Virus record (IMG/VR): IMGVR_UViG_3300035035_000128
Span: 1 to 24,300 of that record
Length of the DNA: 24,300 nt
Reading direction: 5' to 3' (one strand)
From: a virus
Below are positions 8,790 through 14,247 of the stretch, piece after piece. Below the pieces are notes generated by a model, which was not told the DNA's origin, searched no databases, and was given only the letters and a program-made list of their open reading frames with translations. Numbering within the stretch: position 1 is the first letter of the stretch; the number at the start of each line of letters is the position of its first letter. The position numbers and the translations under genes were made by a program.

Positions 8790-8816
8790 AAAAAGAGACC
8801 CCCAAGGGAGTCTCTT
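8790..8816 (-). terminator. Rho-independent terminator after the porin-like gene
   Basis: On the minus strand AAGAGACTCCC pairs with GGGGGTCTCTT around a two-base loop (7 bp plus 3 bp with small mismatches), followed by a run of five T residues. It lies 30 bases after the stop of the porin-like gene and just before the ribosome binding site of the 76-aa gene. It therefore separates the highly regulated porin-like unit from the polymerase operon, though read-through may feed the latter, because I see no separate promoter between them. Confidence 0.85.
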
Positions 8817-8845
8817 CAGTTCAACTGTATTTAGCGTGTTTGGAA

Positions 8846-9211
8846 TTAGAAGGAATACTTAAGACCAACTTTTCCACCAACACCAAGGTCATCAGCGTTG
8901 TCTGCAGTGATGAAAGAAAGTTCACCATAGACTCCAACTGCCTCAGAAACAGGAATACCAAGTCCTGCTTTACCAGAGAAACGAGTCTCAGCATCAGTAC
9001 CATCCACAGCGACCACAGCAGGTCCGCCCTGAACATAGTAAGAAGCAGCGCCTACTTCACCTTCATAACCTACATGAACGTCAGTAGTAGTACCAGTGTA
9101 ATCGTTACCAGTCCAAGAAGAGTTTGCCTCTACATTAACGTAAGGACCAGCGAAAGCAGCGCCAGCGAAGAGAGGAGCAGCAGCTGCTGCAGCGAAAATA
9201 GTTTTAATCAT
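8846..9211 (-). CDS. Exported small beta-barrel (porin-like) protein
   Basis: This 121-residue protein has a clear signal peptide (MIKTIFAAAAAAPLFAGAAFA, cleavage about residue 21). Its body has alternating hydrophobic and polar residues, many Gly and Tyr, and a final aromatic residue (VGLKYSF). A C-terminal Phe on an amphipathic strand is the hallmark of outer-membrane barrels, and the repeated strand-turn pattern fits a small barrel. Its role in infection is unknown; altering the host envelope or its permeability is one option. It has its own strong host-type promoter (9319-9347), a structured leader of about 100 bases and its own terminator (8790-8816), so it is a monocistronic unit unlike nearly all other genes here. 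Ala-rich composition also sets it apart. Confidence 0.85.
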   Translation of the reverse strand: MIKTIFAAAAAAPLFAGAAFAGPYVNVEANSSWTGNDYTGTTTDVHVGYEGEVGAASYYVQGGPAVVAVDGTDAETRFSGKAGLGIPVSEAVGVYGELSFITADNADDLGVGGKVGLKYSF

Positions 9212-9286
9212 TTTTAGTTTGTACCTTTTTGTCTCGTGGAGATTAACCCACGGATGGAAGAGAGACCGACTATCTCTCGTTGTTTA

Positions 9287-9311
9287 CATTCTGTAACGGC
9301 CGTTACGAATG
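9287..9311 (-). repeat. Palindrome at the predicted 5' end of the porin-like mRNA
   Basis: The core GTAACGGCCGTTAC is a perfect 14-base palindrome. It is flanked by CATTC and GAATG, so the whole 25 bases form an inverted repeat with a single bulged base. It begins within one or two bases of the transcription start predicted from the promoter. It could be a 5' mRNA-stabilising stem-loop, an operator, or both. Confidence 0.7.
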
Positions 9312-9318
9312 AATATTT

Positions 9319-9347
9319 AGTATAGCACAAATACCTATTTGTGTCAA
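9319..9347 (-). promoter_or_regulatory. Sigma-70-type promoter of the porin-like gene
   Basis: TTGACA (9342-9347) and TATACT (9319-9324) are separated by exactly 17 bases on the minus strand, a near-consensus host-type promoter. The predicted start is near 9312. It reads into the porin-like gene through a structured leader. The match to the vegetative sigma consensus suggests early transcription by unmodified host polymerase. Confidence 0.8.
9326..9343. promoter_or_regulatory. Candidate operator palindrome in the promoter spacer
   Basis: CACAAATA and TATTTGTG form a perfect 8-base inverted repeat with a two-base centre. It fills the space between the -10 and -35 boxes and overlaps the -35 box by two bases. 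A dimeric regulator bound here would block RNA polymerase. No such regulator gene is identified in the window. Confidence 0.5.
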
Positions 9348-9528
9348 ATTTTGGTATCCTGCATCACCATTTCTGATGGTATCCATAAGTTTGTCTTATC
9401 AATACTCATCAGACTGATTGCTGTATTCCATATTGTTCTTGCAGTAAGCATGAACATCCATTTCCATTTTGTAATGGGCATGGGTATGGATAATTTGAAT
9501 GATGCAGAGGAAACCAACAATGAGGAGG

Positions 9529-10011
9529 TTAAACTGAGTCACTGGGTGCAGTAGCACCCGCGTCAGAGATTTCATAGACCTTCAGTTTCTGGTGATCAGG
9601 AATTACCTTCATCAATTCTACCACAAGAAGTCCATTATTGAAACTGACTGTTCCGATTTCAACATCGTCTGACAAATTGAATCCTCTCGCGAAGGAACGT
9701 GAAGAGATACCTCTGTGCATGTACTCTTCTTCACCTTTGCTCTTCGCGGTCTTGGACTTGATTAGAAGGACGTTTGATTCTGTGGTAACTTCCACCTCAT
9801 CCTTACTCCAACCAGCAAGTGCTACTTCAATTCTCCATTTAATATTTGATTCTTCAACGATGTTGTATGGAGGGTATGCATCGTTGACTGATCCCATCCC
9901 GTAGGAATGGAGTCTGTAGAATAGGTCATCAAAACCTACACTATATTTCTGTGCAGCGTCCACAACTGCATTAAGATCTTTGTGTGTGAACTTTCGTAAT
10001 GATCCTGTCAT
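9529..10011 (-). CDS. hsp20: Small heat shock protein Hsp20
   Basis: This 160-residue protein has an alpha-crystallin domain from about residue 48 to 146: YPPYNI at the start, WRIEVALAGWSKDEVEV, then GISSRSFARGFNL at 101-113 and NGLLVVEL at 126-133. The first 45 residues form the variable N-terminal arm. Small heat shock proteins hold unfolded proteins without ATP. An hsp20 gene is a common feature of T4-like cyanophages, where it may assist virion assembly or stress survival. AGGAG at 10019-10023 lies seven bases before the ATG. A late-type promoter (10110-10117) lies about 100 bases upstream, which suggests late expression. The gene is divergent from the exported plus-strand trio. Confidence 0.95.
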   Translation of the reverse strand: MTGSLRKFTHKDLNAVVDAAQKYSVGFDDLFYRLHSYGMGSVNDAYPPYNIVEESNIKWRIEVALAGWSKDEVEVTTESNVLLIKSKTAKSKGEEEYMHRGISSRSFARGFNLSDDVEIGTVSFNNGLLVVELMKVIPDHQKLKVYEISDAGATAPSDSV

Positions 10012-10074
10012 TGTAATTCTCCTTAATAAAGCGAGTTTTTATGTGTGGTCCCCGTAGGCAACCGTACTATTTAA

Positions 10075-10103
10075 CCACCATATATACTGTATGGTACTGG
10101 TGG
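10075..10103. repeat. Inverted repeat in the hsp20 leader
   Basis: CCACCA (10075-10080) and TGGTGG (10098-10103) are perfectly complementary, with an inner imperfect CCATA/TATGG pairing. The repeat lies between the late-type promoter motif and the hsp20 start, so it could fold near the 5' end of the hsp20 mRNA. Function unknown. Confidence 0.4.
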
Positions 10104-10109
10104 ATACCG

Positions 10110-10117
10110 TATTTATA
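10110..10117 (-). promoter_or_regulatory. T4-type late promoter motif before hsp20
   Basis: The minus strand reads TATAAATA exactly, the T4 late promoter box, here in an intergenic region about 100 bases before the hsp20 ATG. In T4 such boxes are recognised by gp55 polymerase tethered to gp45. Identical octamers also occur inside coding regions of this window, so position is the main support. Confidence 0.6.
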
Positions 10118-10147
10118 CTTTCGGATCTCCGTCTAAATCTTTTGTAG

Positions 10148-10154
10148 CTAAATA
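10148..10154 (+). promoter_or_regulatory. Late-type promoter motif before the exported trio
   Basis: CTAAATA on the plus strand, followed by C, is a cyanophage-like variant of the late box. It is 27 bases upstream of the ATG at 10181 and 31 bases from the opposite-strand late box. The short distance would give a leader of about 15-20 bases. Confidence 0.5.
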
Positions 10155-10180
10155 CAGATAGGGTATTTGTCAAAGCATTC

Positions 10181-10696
10181 ATGAAAAAACTACTACCTAT
10201 TATTATGCTTTTGGCTGCTGGATCTGCTGCTAACGCTGGTGGATTGACGCACAAATTGAGTAGCAGTGTCCAATTAACCGTAGACGCTGCAGCAACTAAC
10301 GTACAACGTGTGGGTAACTCTTACACTGTATCGGGAAACAACGTCGGCACTAGCTATACTGGCACTGGTCAAGGTGCAAGTGCAGTTACTAATGGCATTG
10401 GTCAACTAGATATCAGTTCAGGAGTGAGTTCTTTAGGTACGGTACAAGCAACTCAGGCCACCGCTGGAGAAAGTTTCAGCTTTAGCCAAGTTTACACACA
10501 AGGAGATTCAATTGTGACATCAGCACCTAGTGTTGGTGCAGTAAGTGCATACAGCAATCAAACTTCAACTGCCTCAGGCAGTGCGGGCGATTTAGCTGGA
10601 ACTATTGACAGTTCTGGAACTCTCGCAATTACTGCAGGTGGTGCTGGTACTAGTGCTGTTGGTCAATTTGTATCTGAAATTTCCATCCTAAATTAA
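10181..10696 (+). CDS. Exported Ser/Thr/Gly-rich protein 1
   Basis: This 171-residue protein has a clear signal peptide (MKKLLPIIMLLAAGSAANA, cleavage about residue 19). The body is rich in Ser, Thr, Gly and Ala, with short beta-prone repeats, no Cys and almost no Trp. It contains YTVSG near residue 48 and GESFSFSQVYTQG near 96-108; similar YTVSG and G-x-FSF-x-x-x-Y elements occur in the same order in the next gene, so the two may be paralogues. It is the first of three plus-strand genes, opposite in direction to everything else, behind a late-type promoter. A surface or virion-attached protein is plausible. I do not recognise a characterised family. Confidence 0.85.
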   Translation: MKKLLPIIMLLAAGSAANAGGLTHKLSSSVQLTVDAAATNVQRVGNSYTVSGNNVGTSYTGTGQGASAVTNGIGQLDISSGVSSLGTVQATQATAGESFSFSQVYTQGDSIVTSAPSVGAVSAYSNQTSTASGSAGDLAGTIDSSGTLAITAGGAGTSAVGQFVSEISILN

Positions 10697-10697
10697 A

Positions 10698-11147
10698 ATG
10701 AAACGACTTCATGTAGCAACTGCAGGTTTAGTCCTCAGTATTGCTCATGGATCTGCACTAGCAGTGCCTGTAGTCCCAAATTTTCAGCAAGGCCAAATGA
10801 CGAGCCATACTGAAACTACATCTGAAGTGACGGAGACCATAAATTCTATGGATTATTCCACGGGATATACATATACCGTGTCAGGCACAGGTGTAAAACC
10901 TTCAGGAAGTAATATACTTCCGAGCAATATTGATACTACTTCAACAACCTTAAACGGGGTGACCTCACAATGGACAGGATTAAATCTGGGGAGCGGATCG
11001 CGCCCACAGTGGCAACAGAATACACCTGGTGGAAACTTCTCCTTCGTAGAGTCGTACATAGCCCCAGGTCTTCAAAACCACACGATCATTCAAAGAACAA
11101 CGACCATTCAAAGCGTAACAGACACAACAAGTATCTTTACCCAATAG
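10698..11147 (+). CDS. Exported Ser/Thr-rich protein 2
   Basis: This 149-residue protein has a signal peptide (MKRLHVATAGLVLSIAHGSALA, cleavage about residue 22). The body is Thr/Ser-rich with few charges and ends in TT-x-T-rich repeats encoded partly by a 13-base near-repeat (11083-11095 and 11101-11113). YTYTVSG and NFSFVESY elements match protein 1. The ATG overlaps nothing but follows the stop of gene 1 by a single base, so it is likely translated by coupling; no separate ribosome binding site is seen. Its last 178 bases overlap, in another frame, the open frame of the third exported protein. Function unknown. Confidence 0.8.
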   Translation: MKRLHVATAGLVLSIAHGSALAVPVVPNFQQGQMTSHTETTSEVTETINSMDYSTGYTYTVSGTGVKPSGSNILPSNIDTTSTTLNGVTSQWTGLNLGSGSRPQWQQNTPGGNFSFVESYIAPGLQNHTIIQRTTTIQSVTDTTSIFTQ

Positions 11148-11863
11148 CGATATGTCTATCACAATTTGCGACTGCCCCTGTCACTCTGGCGGAGACTGTA
11201 GGGGGTGTAAGTGCAACAGCAAATCCCGTAGCGAATAGTTCGGGCTCGGTCACAAACCAGGCAATTCAGGTTTTACAAGGACCGTATATAACTAACACTT
11301 ATGGAGATGGCATTCAATGTCAAGGACCTACTCTTAATTTTACACCCTATGTTACAAGAAGCGTTTCATGGGCATTTCCTTACGAGGGTTACTATGATAG
11401 CCCTGTATATAATATGCTTGACCTCATCGGTGACACTGACTCTGATGGCAACGCTATTCCAGACGGGATTCCTGACTCACCAGGAGAAATCCTCTACCAT
11501 GAACAAATAAGAACTGGTCAGAAAGATAACTATAACTGGAATGCAGGTTTCTCTGCAACTATTTCTTGGCCATTGGATAGAAAAGCACAAGAACTTTGTA
11601 AGACAGCAGCAACTACCCACAACGAATATCGTAATCAACTACTTGCTAACAAGAGATTAGATTTTGAGATCGCGAGATTAAAAAATTGTGGTGAACTAAT
11701 GAAGGCAGGAATCTCATTCCATCCAAAGTCACCATACTACAAAATATGTGCAGACGTAGTAGTACAGAACGTTAATACTGTACAACAACATAGACACTCT
11801 ACTTTCCCTAATAACTATTCAACTAATGCGGACGACTTAGGTCTTCCTATTTCCTTGCCTTAG
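10970..11863 (+). CDS. Exported protein 3, start uncertain
   Basis: This frame gives up to 297 residues. A signal peptide-like segment (YLYPIAICLSQFATAPVTLA, about residues 55-74 of the open frame) is followed by ETVGGVSATANP and a domain with paired cysteines (GIQCQGP; LCKTAA; KNCGEL; YKICADV). It resembles conserved cyanophage proteins of unknown role that I recall as starting directly with a signal peptide. Here no in-frame ATG, GTG or TTG lies near the signal peptide; the nearest are GTG at 11009 and ATG at 10970, both inside gene 2. Using either gives an odd basic, His/Asn-rich N-terminal extension. A rare start codon, a sequence error or a frameshift from gene 2 (relative frame -1) would also explain this. 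The last 17 bases overlap the end of the convergent gene. Confidence 0.75.
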   Translation: MDRIKSGERIAPTVATEYTWWKLLLRRVVHSPRSSKPHDHSKNNDHSKRNRHNKYLYPIAICLSQFATAPVTLAETVGGVSATANPVANSSGSVTNQAIQVLQGPYITNTYGDGIQCQGPTLNFTPYVTRSVSWAFPYEGYYDSPVYNMLDLIGDTDSDGNAIPDGIPDSPGEILYHEQIRTGQKDNYNWNAGFSATISWPLDRKAQELCKTAATTHNEYRNQLLANKRLDFEIARLKNCGELMKAGISFHPKSPYYKICADVVVQNVNTVQQHRHSTFPNNYSTNADDLGLPISLP

Positions 11864-12626
11864 GACGTTTGAAGGGAGGTAGTCCTCTCTTCTCACGGAA
11901 CTTGTTTGTTTGAATTTCGTTAGCAGATAACTTAGGAGGTTCTTTACCTAGCAACCTCTGAACTTTTTTAATGATTTGTTTAACAATAGGTTTTACAACT
12001 CTCAGTAATAAAGGAGTGGCAGCAGCTGCTGCAGTTGCGACTACAGCAATTGATGCTGTTGTTGTCACTTGATTTGTAGATGGTATTCCTTTTATAATCT
12101 GATCTGCAATAGTAATATCTTCTTTGATTGGTATACATTCTTTTCCTACCAATCTATACTCAGTAATTTTTTTAGTACCACTATCGGTAAGAGTACCAAC
12201 GGGTTGTGTTAATTCTTGCTTTTCTGTAGGGCAGGTTGGCGCAGTTGTTGGAGGGATTTCTGGTGTGTCAGGAACCTCAGTCTCTGGAGGTGCGTTTACT
12301 GGTGGTACGGGTGCCTCGTATTCATACTCAATCTTATCCTTATCGTAGTCTATAGGATTGTACGATGGTATACCAGCGTCACAGAAAACTTTAACCCCAT
12401 TGGGATCGTCTTCCTGTAGAACACCACTCCTTTCCCTATTTGTATTTTGTTCGTGTGCTTCTACACAACCAGGCATATTAATAATAGGCACACCTACCTG
12501 TTGTGTAACAGGTGGAGTAGGTCCTATTACCGTTGGTGCCTTTTTTAACCACTCGGGTGTGTATACATTGGGGATATCAATAGTAGATATCTCTTTAACC
12601 CCAATCTTAATCTGTGGGATATCCAT
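11847..12626 (-). CDS. Proline-rich protein with C-terminal membrane segment and basic tail
   Basis: This 259-residue protein has no signal peptide. The N-terminal 170 residues are rich in Pro, Glu and Thr, with four spaced cysteines (MPGCVEAHE, KVFCDAG, APTCPTE, GKECIPI). Then comes a hydrophobic Ala/Val stretch (about 191-210, ASIAVVATAAAAATPLLLRVV) and a long basic C-terminus ending KRPKARK. This suggests a protein anchored or inserted by its C-terminal span. It could be a structural or lysis-related protein; I do not recognise a characterised family. It ends convergently with exported protein 3, overlapping it by 17 bases, with no visible terminator in between. Confidence 0.8.
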   Translation of the reverse strand: MDIPQIKIGVKEISTIDIPNVYTPEWLKKAPTVIGPTPPVTQQVGVPIINMPGCVEAHEQNTNRERSGVLQEDDPNGVKVFCDAGIPSYNPIDYDKDKIEYEYEAPVPPVNAPPETEVPDTPEIPPTTAPTCPTEKQELTQPVGTLTDSGTKKITEYRLVGKECIPIKEDITIADQIIKGIPSTNQVTTTASIAVVATAAAAATPLLLRVVKPIVKQIIKKVQRLLGKEPPKLSANEIQTNKFREKRGLPPFKRPKARK

Positions 12627-12642
12627 GATATAGGATTATCAA

Positions 12643-12870
12643 TTAGAAAGGAAGTGCTCCTCCAGTTACAGGTGGCAATGCCTCAGGAAGTGCTGCAGGA
12701 AGTTCAGCGTCTAGTGCTGGAATCATAGCACCAGTGATCATTTCCATTGCTTGTTCTTTTACACCGTCAATAATCTTTCCCCTATTAAGGTATACAGCAG
12801 CACCGCCACCGACGATACCTGCTACACCTAGGAAGGAAAGAACTGCTAGTGCGTTAATTACTTTTTGCAT
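12643..12870 (-). CDS. Small membrane protein, 75 aa
   Basis: I start this at the ATG at 12870 (MQKVINALAVLSFLGVAG), which has AAAGG about nine bases upstream, rather than the longer frame at 12936 that would overlap the upstream gene by 83 bases. The 75-residue product has one N-terminal hydrophobic span (about 5-28, ending in a GGG turn), then an amphipathic helix and a Pro/Ala-rich end (ALPEALPPVTGGALPF). The first 20 residues could also act as a signal sequence or lipid-facing helix. It lies between two other membrane-type genes. No known function. Confidence 0.7.
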   Translation of the reverse strand: MQKVINALAVLSFLGVAGIVGGGAAVYLNRGKIIDGVKEQAMEMITGAMIPALDAELPAALPEALPPVTGGALPF

Positions 12871-13144
12871 GATTACAATCGCCTTTGTTAGTGTTGTTTG
12901 AATCTGATTCATCTTTCTTCTTGCCCGTCTGGACACCGAAGGTAGCTAAAGTCGTTGTGAAGACCGAGGCTATAAAAGTTGGATCAATTTGTTTCTGAGG
13001 AATACCTGGAATTGAGACGTAGTTCAAAGTCAAGATCGCTCCGCTCCATCCAAGAATAATTACCCTGATTAGAGTAGAGACTCCTTCGTCTGCCCATTGA
13101 AATTTTTCTTTAGGCGGCTTCTGTGCTGATGTGTTGCTGTCCAT
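12854..13144 (-). CDS. Small two-span membrane protein, 96 aa
   Basis: This 96-residue protein has a polar N-terminus (about 25 residues), two hydrophobic segments (about 26-44, LIRVIILGWSGAILTLNYV, and about 57-71, FIASVFTTTLATFGV) and a short, charged C-terminal tail (GKKKDESDSNN). Two close spans plus a polar tail are a holin-like layout, but no family match is certain and no endolysin gene is seen here. It overlaps the RegA stop by 35 bases and the next gene by 17 bases. Lysis or membrane-associated roles are guesses. Confidence 0.72.
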   Translation of the reverse strand: MDSNTSAQKPPKEKFQWADEGVSTLIRVIILGWSGAILTLNYVSIPGIPQKQIDPTFIASVFTTTLATFGVQTGKKKDESDSNNTNKGDCNHAKSN

Positions 13145-13568
13145 ATTCGGAAGGTTGCTTTTTCTTTCCGATGTTGTACTTGGATTCTAGTATCCACTCA
13201 CCTTTCTCTTTATAAGAGATGATTTTAATTTGACTTAAAGGTGCGATGTCAAGGATAGAATCCTTCTTAGGAACATCTACTAGACCCCAGTCACATAACA
13301 ATTGAACGATACGATTTCTCCGTTGTACATCATTCTGAGAAAGGTTTGTTTTCTTACCATCTAAGGCGAAAAGTTCCTTAAAGTGAACAATGAAGTATTG
13401 TCCTTTCTTATGCAAGATATGACATGACTGATATAGTTTCTTTTCTTTCCTAGAAGCAACTCCGATTCTAGTTAAAGTCTCTCGTACTTTTAGAAAGTCA
13501 TCAGGTTCCCTAAGGGTAACCTCAACCATATCATTTTTCGTCCACGCGATTTCCTGTTCTTCGCCCAT
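13110..13568 (-). CDS. regA: Translational repressor RegA
   Basis: This 152-residue protein matches T4 RegA closely in the core: EPDDFLKVRETLTRIGVA, then LYQSCHILHKKGQYFIVHFKELF, DWGLV, and KYNIG near the end. RegA binds AU-rich ribosome binding sites of early mRNAs such as those for gp44 and gp45 and shuts down their translation. T4 RegA (122 aa) begins at the equivalent of residue 14 (MVEVTL), whose ATG (13529) lies just after the gp62 stop. I keep the longer start because GGAGG sits five bases before the ATG at 13568. There is also a longer C-terminal tail of about 18 residues. In T4 it precedes gene 43 directly; here it does not. Confidence 0.93.
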   Translation of the reverse strand: MGEEQEIAWTKNDMVEVTLREPDDFLKVRETLTRIGVASRKEKKLYQSCHILHKKGQYFIVHFKELFALDGKKTNLSQNDVQRRNRIVQLLCDWGLVDVPKKDSILDIAPLSQIKIISYKEKGEWILESKYNIGKKKQPSEYGQQHISTEAA

Positions 13569-13953
13569 TATGTCCTCCAGTATTCAGTTTATCTTTAATA
13601 TAGTCAAGTTGTTGACGAGACAGGATATCTATAACTTGCCTTGCTTTCTCTACAGAATAACCGTAGTATTTCTGAATGAGTTCAAGGTTATCAATCTTGT
13701 CCTTTTTGTCCCAAGGAGAGAAACGCTTCTTGGGTCTAACCGTATTTATAAAAAAGTCATACTGTAACTTACTTGGAAGATTTGCCCACTGATTCATCTC
13801 GTTAGCATGCATCACAGTATCAAGATGCTGTGCCATACATTTGTTAACGATATATGCTGGATACTTCTTCTCCGCCAGTGGATCTTGGTCCATCAGGTTT
13901 TGCTTGTTCTGGTTGATACTGTTCAGGTAATCTTTCAGTTGGTACATTGTCAT
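13531..13953 (-). CDS. 62: Clamp loader small subunit gp62
   Basis: This 140-residue protein fits the small subunit of the T4-type clamp loader: MYQLKDYLNSINQNKQNLM at the start, AEKKYPAYIVNKCMA, HANEMNQW and then LQYDFFINTVRPKKRFSPW. It is shorter than T4 gp62 (187 aa), in line with other cyanophage versions. One copy assembles with four gp44 ATPase subunits to load gp45 on DNA. The start lies 110 bases inside the end of a membrane-protein gene in another frame, a longer overlap than usual here. Its stop precedes the shorter regA start by one base. In T4 it follows gene 44 directly; here seven genes intervene. Confidence 0.9.
   Translation of the reverse strand: MTMYQLKDYLNSINQNKQNLMDQDPLAEKKYPAYIVNKCMAQHLDTVMHANEMNQWANLPSKLQYDFFINTVRPKKRFSPWDKKDKIDNLELIQKYYGYSVEKARQVIDILSRQQLDYIKDKLNTGGHNGRRTGNRVDEK
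13574..13578 (-). promoter_or_regulatory. Strong ribosome binding site before the longer regA start
   Basis: GGAGG precedes the ATG at 13568 by five bases and lies within the gp62 coding region. The alternative RegA start at 13529 has no such site. This is the reason for choosing a start that adds 13 residues compared with T4. Confidence 0.6.
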
Positions 13954-14104
13954 TCCAGTGTCGTATGTTTCCTGCTATGATAAAGCAATTTGTTATTAGA
14001 TAAGAGAAAAACAGAATTGTGCGTACAATGGCGATGTAGTTGTCATACTTCTCGGTCTTATCATCCGAGAAAGATCCTAACGCATATTTCCATATCTTCC
14101 ACAC
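13844..14104 (-). CDS. Small membrane protein, 86 aa
   Basis: I take the GTG at 14104 as start (MWKIWKYALGSFSD), which overlaps the preceding stop in the sequence TAGTG; a TTG two codons earlier is also possible. The product has a cytoplasm-like N-terminus (WKYALGSFSDDKTEKYDNY), one hydrophobic span (about 25-46, IAIVRTILFFSYLITNCFII), an IRHWN interface and a Pro/Glu-rich soluble tail. I recall similar proteins of unknown function in T4-like cyanophages. Its last 110 bases overlap gp62, and this tail portion has the weaker look. Confidence 0.65.
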   Translation of the reverse strand: MWKIWKYALGSFSDDKTEKYDNYIAIVRTILFFSYLITNCFIIAGNIRHWNDNVPTERLPEQYQPEQAKPDGPRSTGGEEVSSIYR

Positions 14105-14247
14105 TAGCAAAACACCGCTGTTACTGATACGATTGTTGCACCAGGATTTCGTGCTAGTGCAACGTTGCGAGCATCTTCATAGTCTTTACAGATTACTTTC
14201 TCCTTAAAGACTGTGCCCGCTTTGAATAAGGTTACCTCACAGGTCAT
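14104..14247 (-). CDS. Small conserved-looking protein, 47 aa
   Basis: This 47-residue frame runs from the ATG at 14247 to a TAG at 14104-14106. It begins MTCEVTLFKAGTVFKEKV and contains DYEDARNVALARNPGATIVSVTA, a compact beta-alpha-beta pattern that I recall from small unnamed proteins in other T4-like cyanophages. It overlaps the Dam stop by 11 bases and shares one base with the next start, as expected for a real gene in this operon. Two cysteines are present. Function unknown. Confidence 0.65.
   Translation of the reverse strand: MTCEVTLFKAGTVFKEKVICKDYEDARNVALARNPGATIVSVTAVFC

Larger units (their letters stand above)
9212..9528 (-). promoter_or_regulatory. 317-base intergenic regulatory region before the porin-like gene
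   Basis: This gap between hsp20 and the porin-like gene holds a sigma-70-type promoter (9319-9347), a palindrome in its spacer, a GC-centred palindrome at the predicted transcript start, and two further small hairpins in the leader at 9260-9278 (GAGAGA/TCTCTC, 7-base loop) and 9235-9252 (CGTGG/CCACG, 8-base loop). The part from about 9360 to 9528 has no gene I trust: a minus-strand frame of about 45 aa and a plus-strand frame both lack a ribosome binding site. Confidence 0.7.

Noticed and set aside
8776-8805. Longer N-terminus for the small basic protein before 8545
   Set aside because: It starts inside the terminator stem; a proper GGAG site supports the start at 8775.
9345-9480. Minus-strand frame of about 45 aa starting MPITKWKW
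   Set aside because: No ribosome binding site, no recognisable pattern, and it runs into the promoter of the porin-like gene.
9339-9554. Plus-strand frame opposite the porin-like promoter and the hsp20 end, with an acidic C-terminus
   Set aside because: It begins at TTG within the porin-like promoter spacer, lacks a ribosome binding site, and overlaps the hsp20 3' end on the other strand.
11083-11113. 13-base direct near-repeat in exported gene 2
   Set aside because: It encodes a Thr/Ile repeat inside the protein and only two copies exist; it is not enough for a mobile element or array.
13743-13750. TATAAATA late box on the minus strand inside gp62
   Set aside because: Identical octamers also occur inside gp41 (3743-3750) and the VWA gene (21766-21773); an AT-rich genome gives these by chance, and none is near a gene start.
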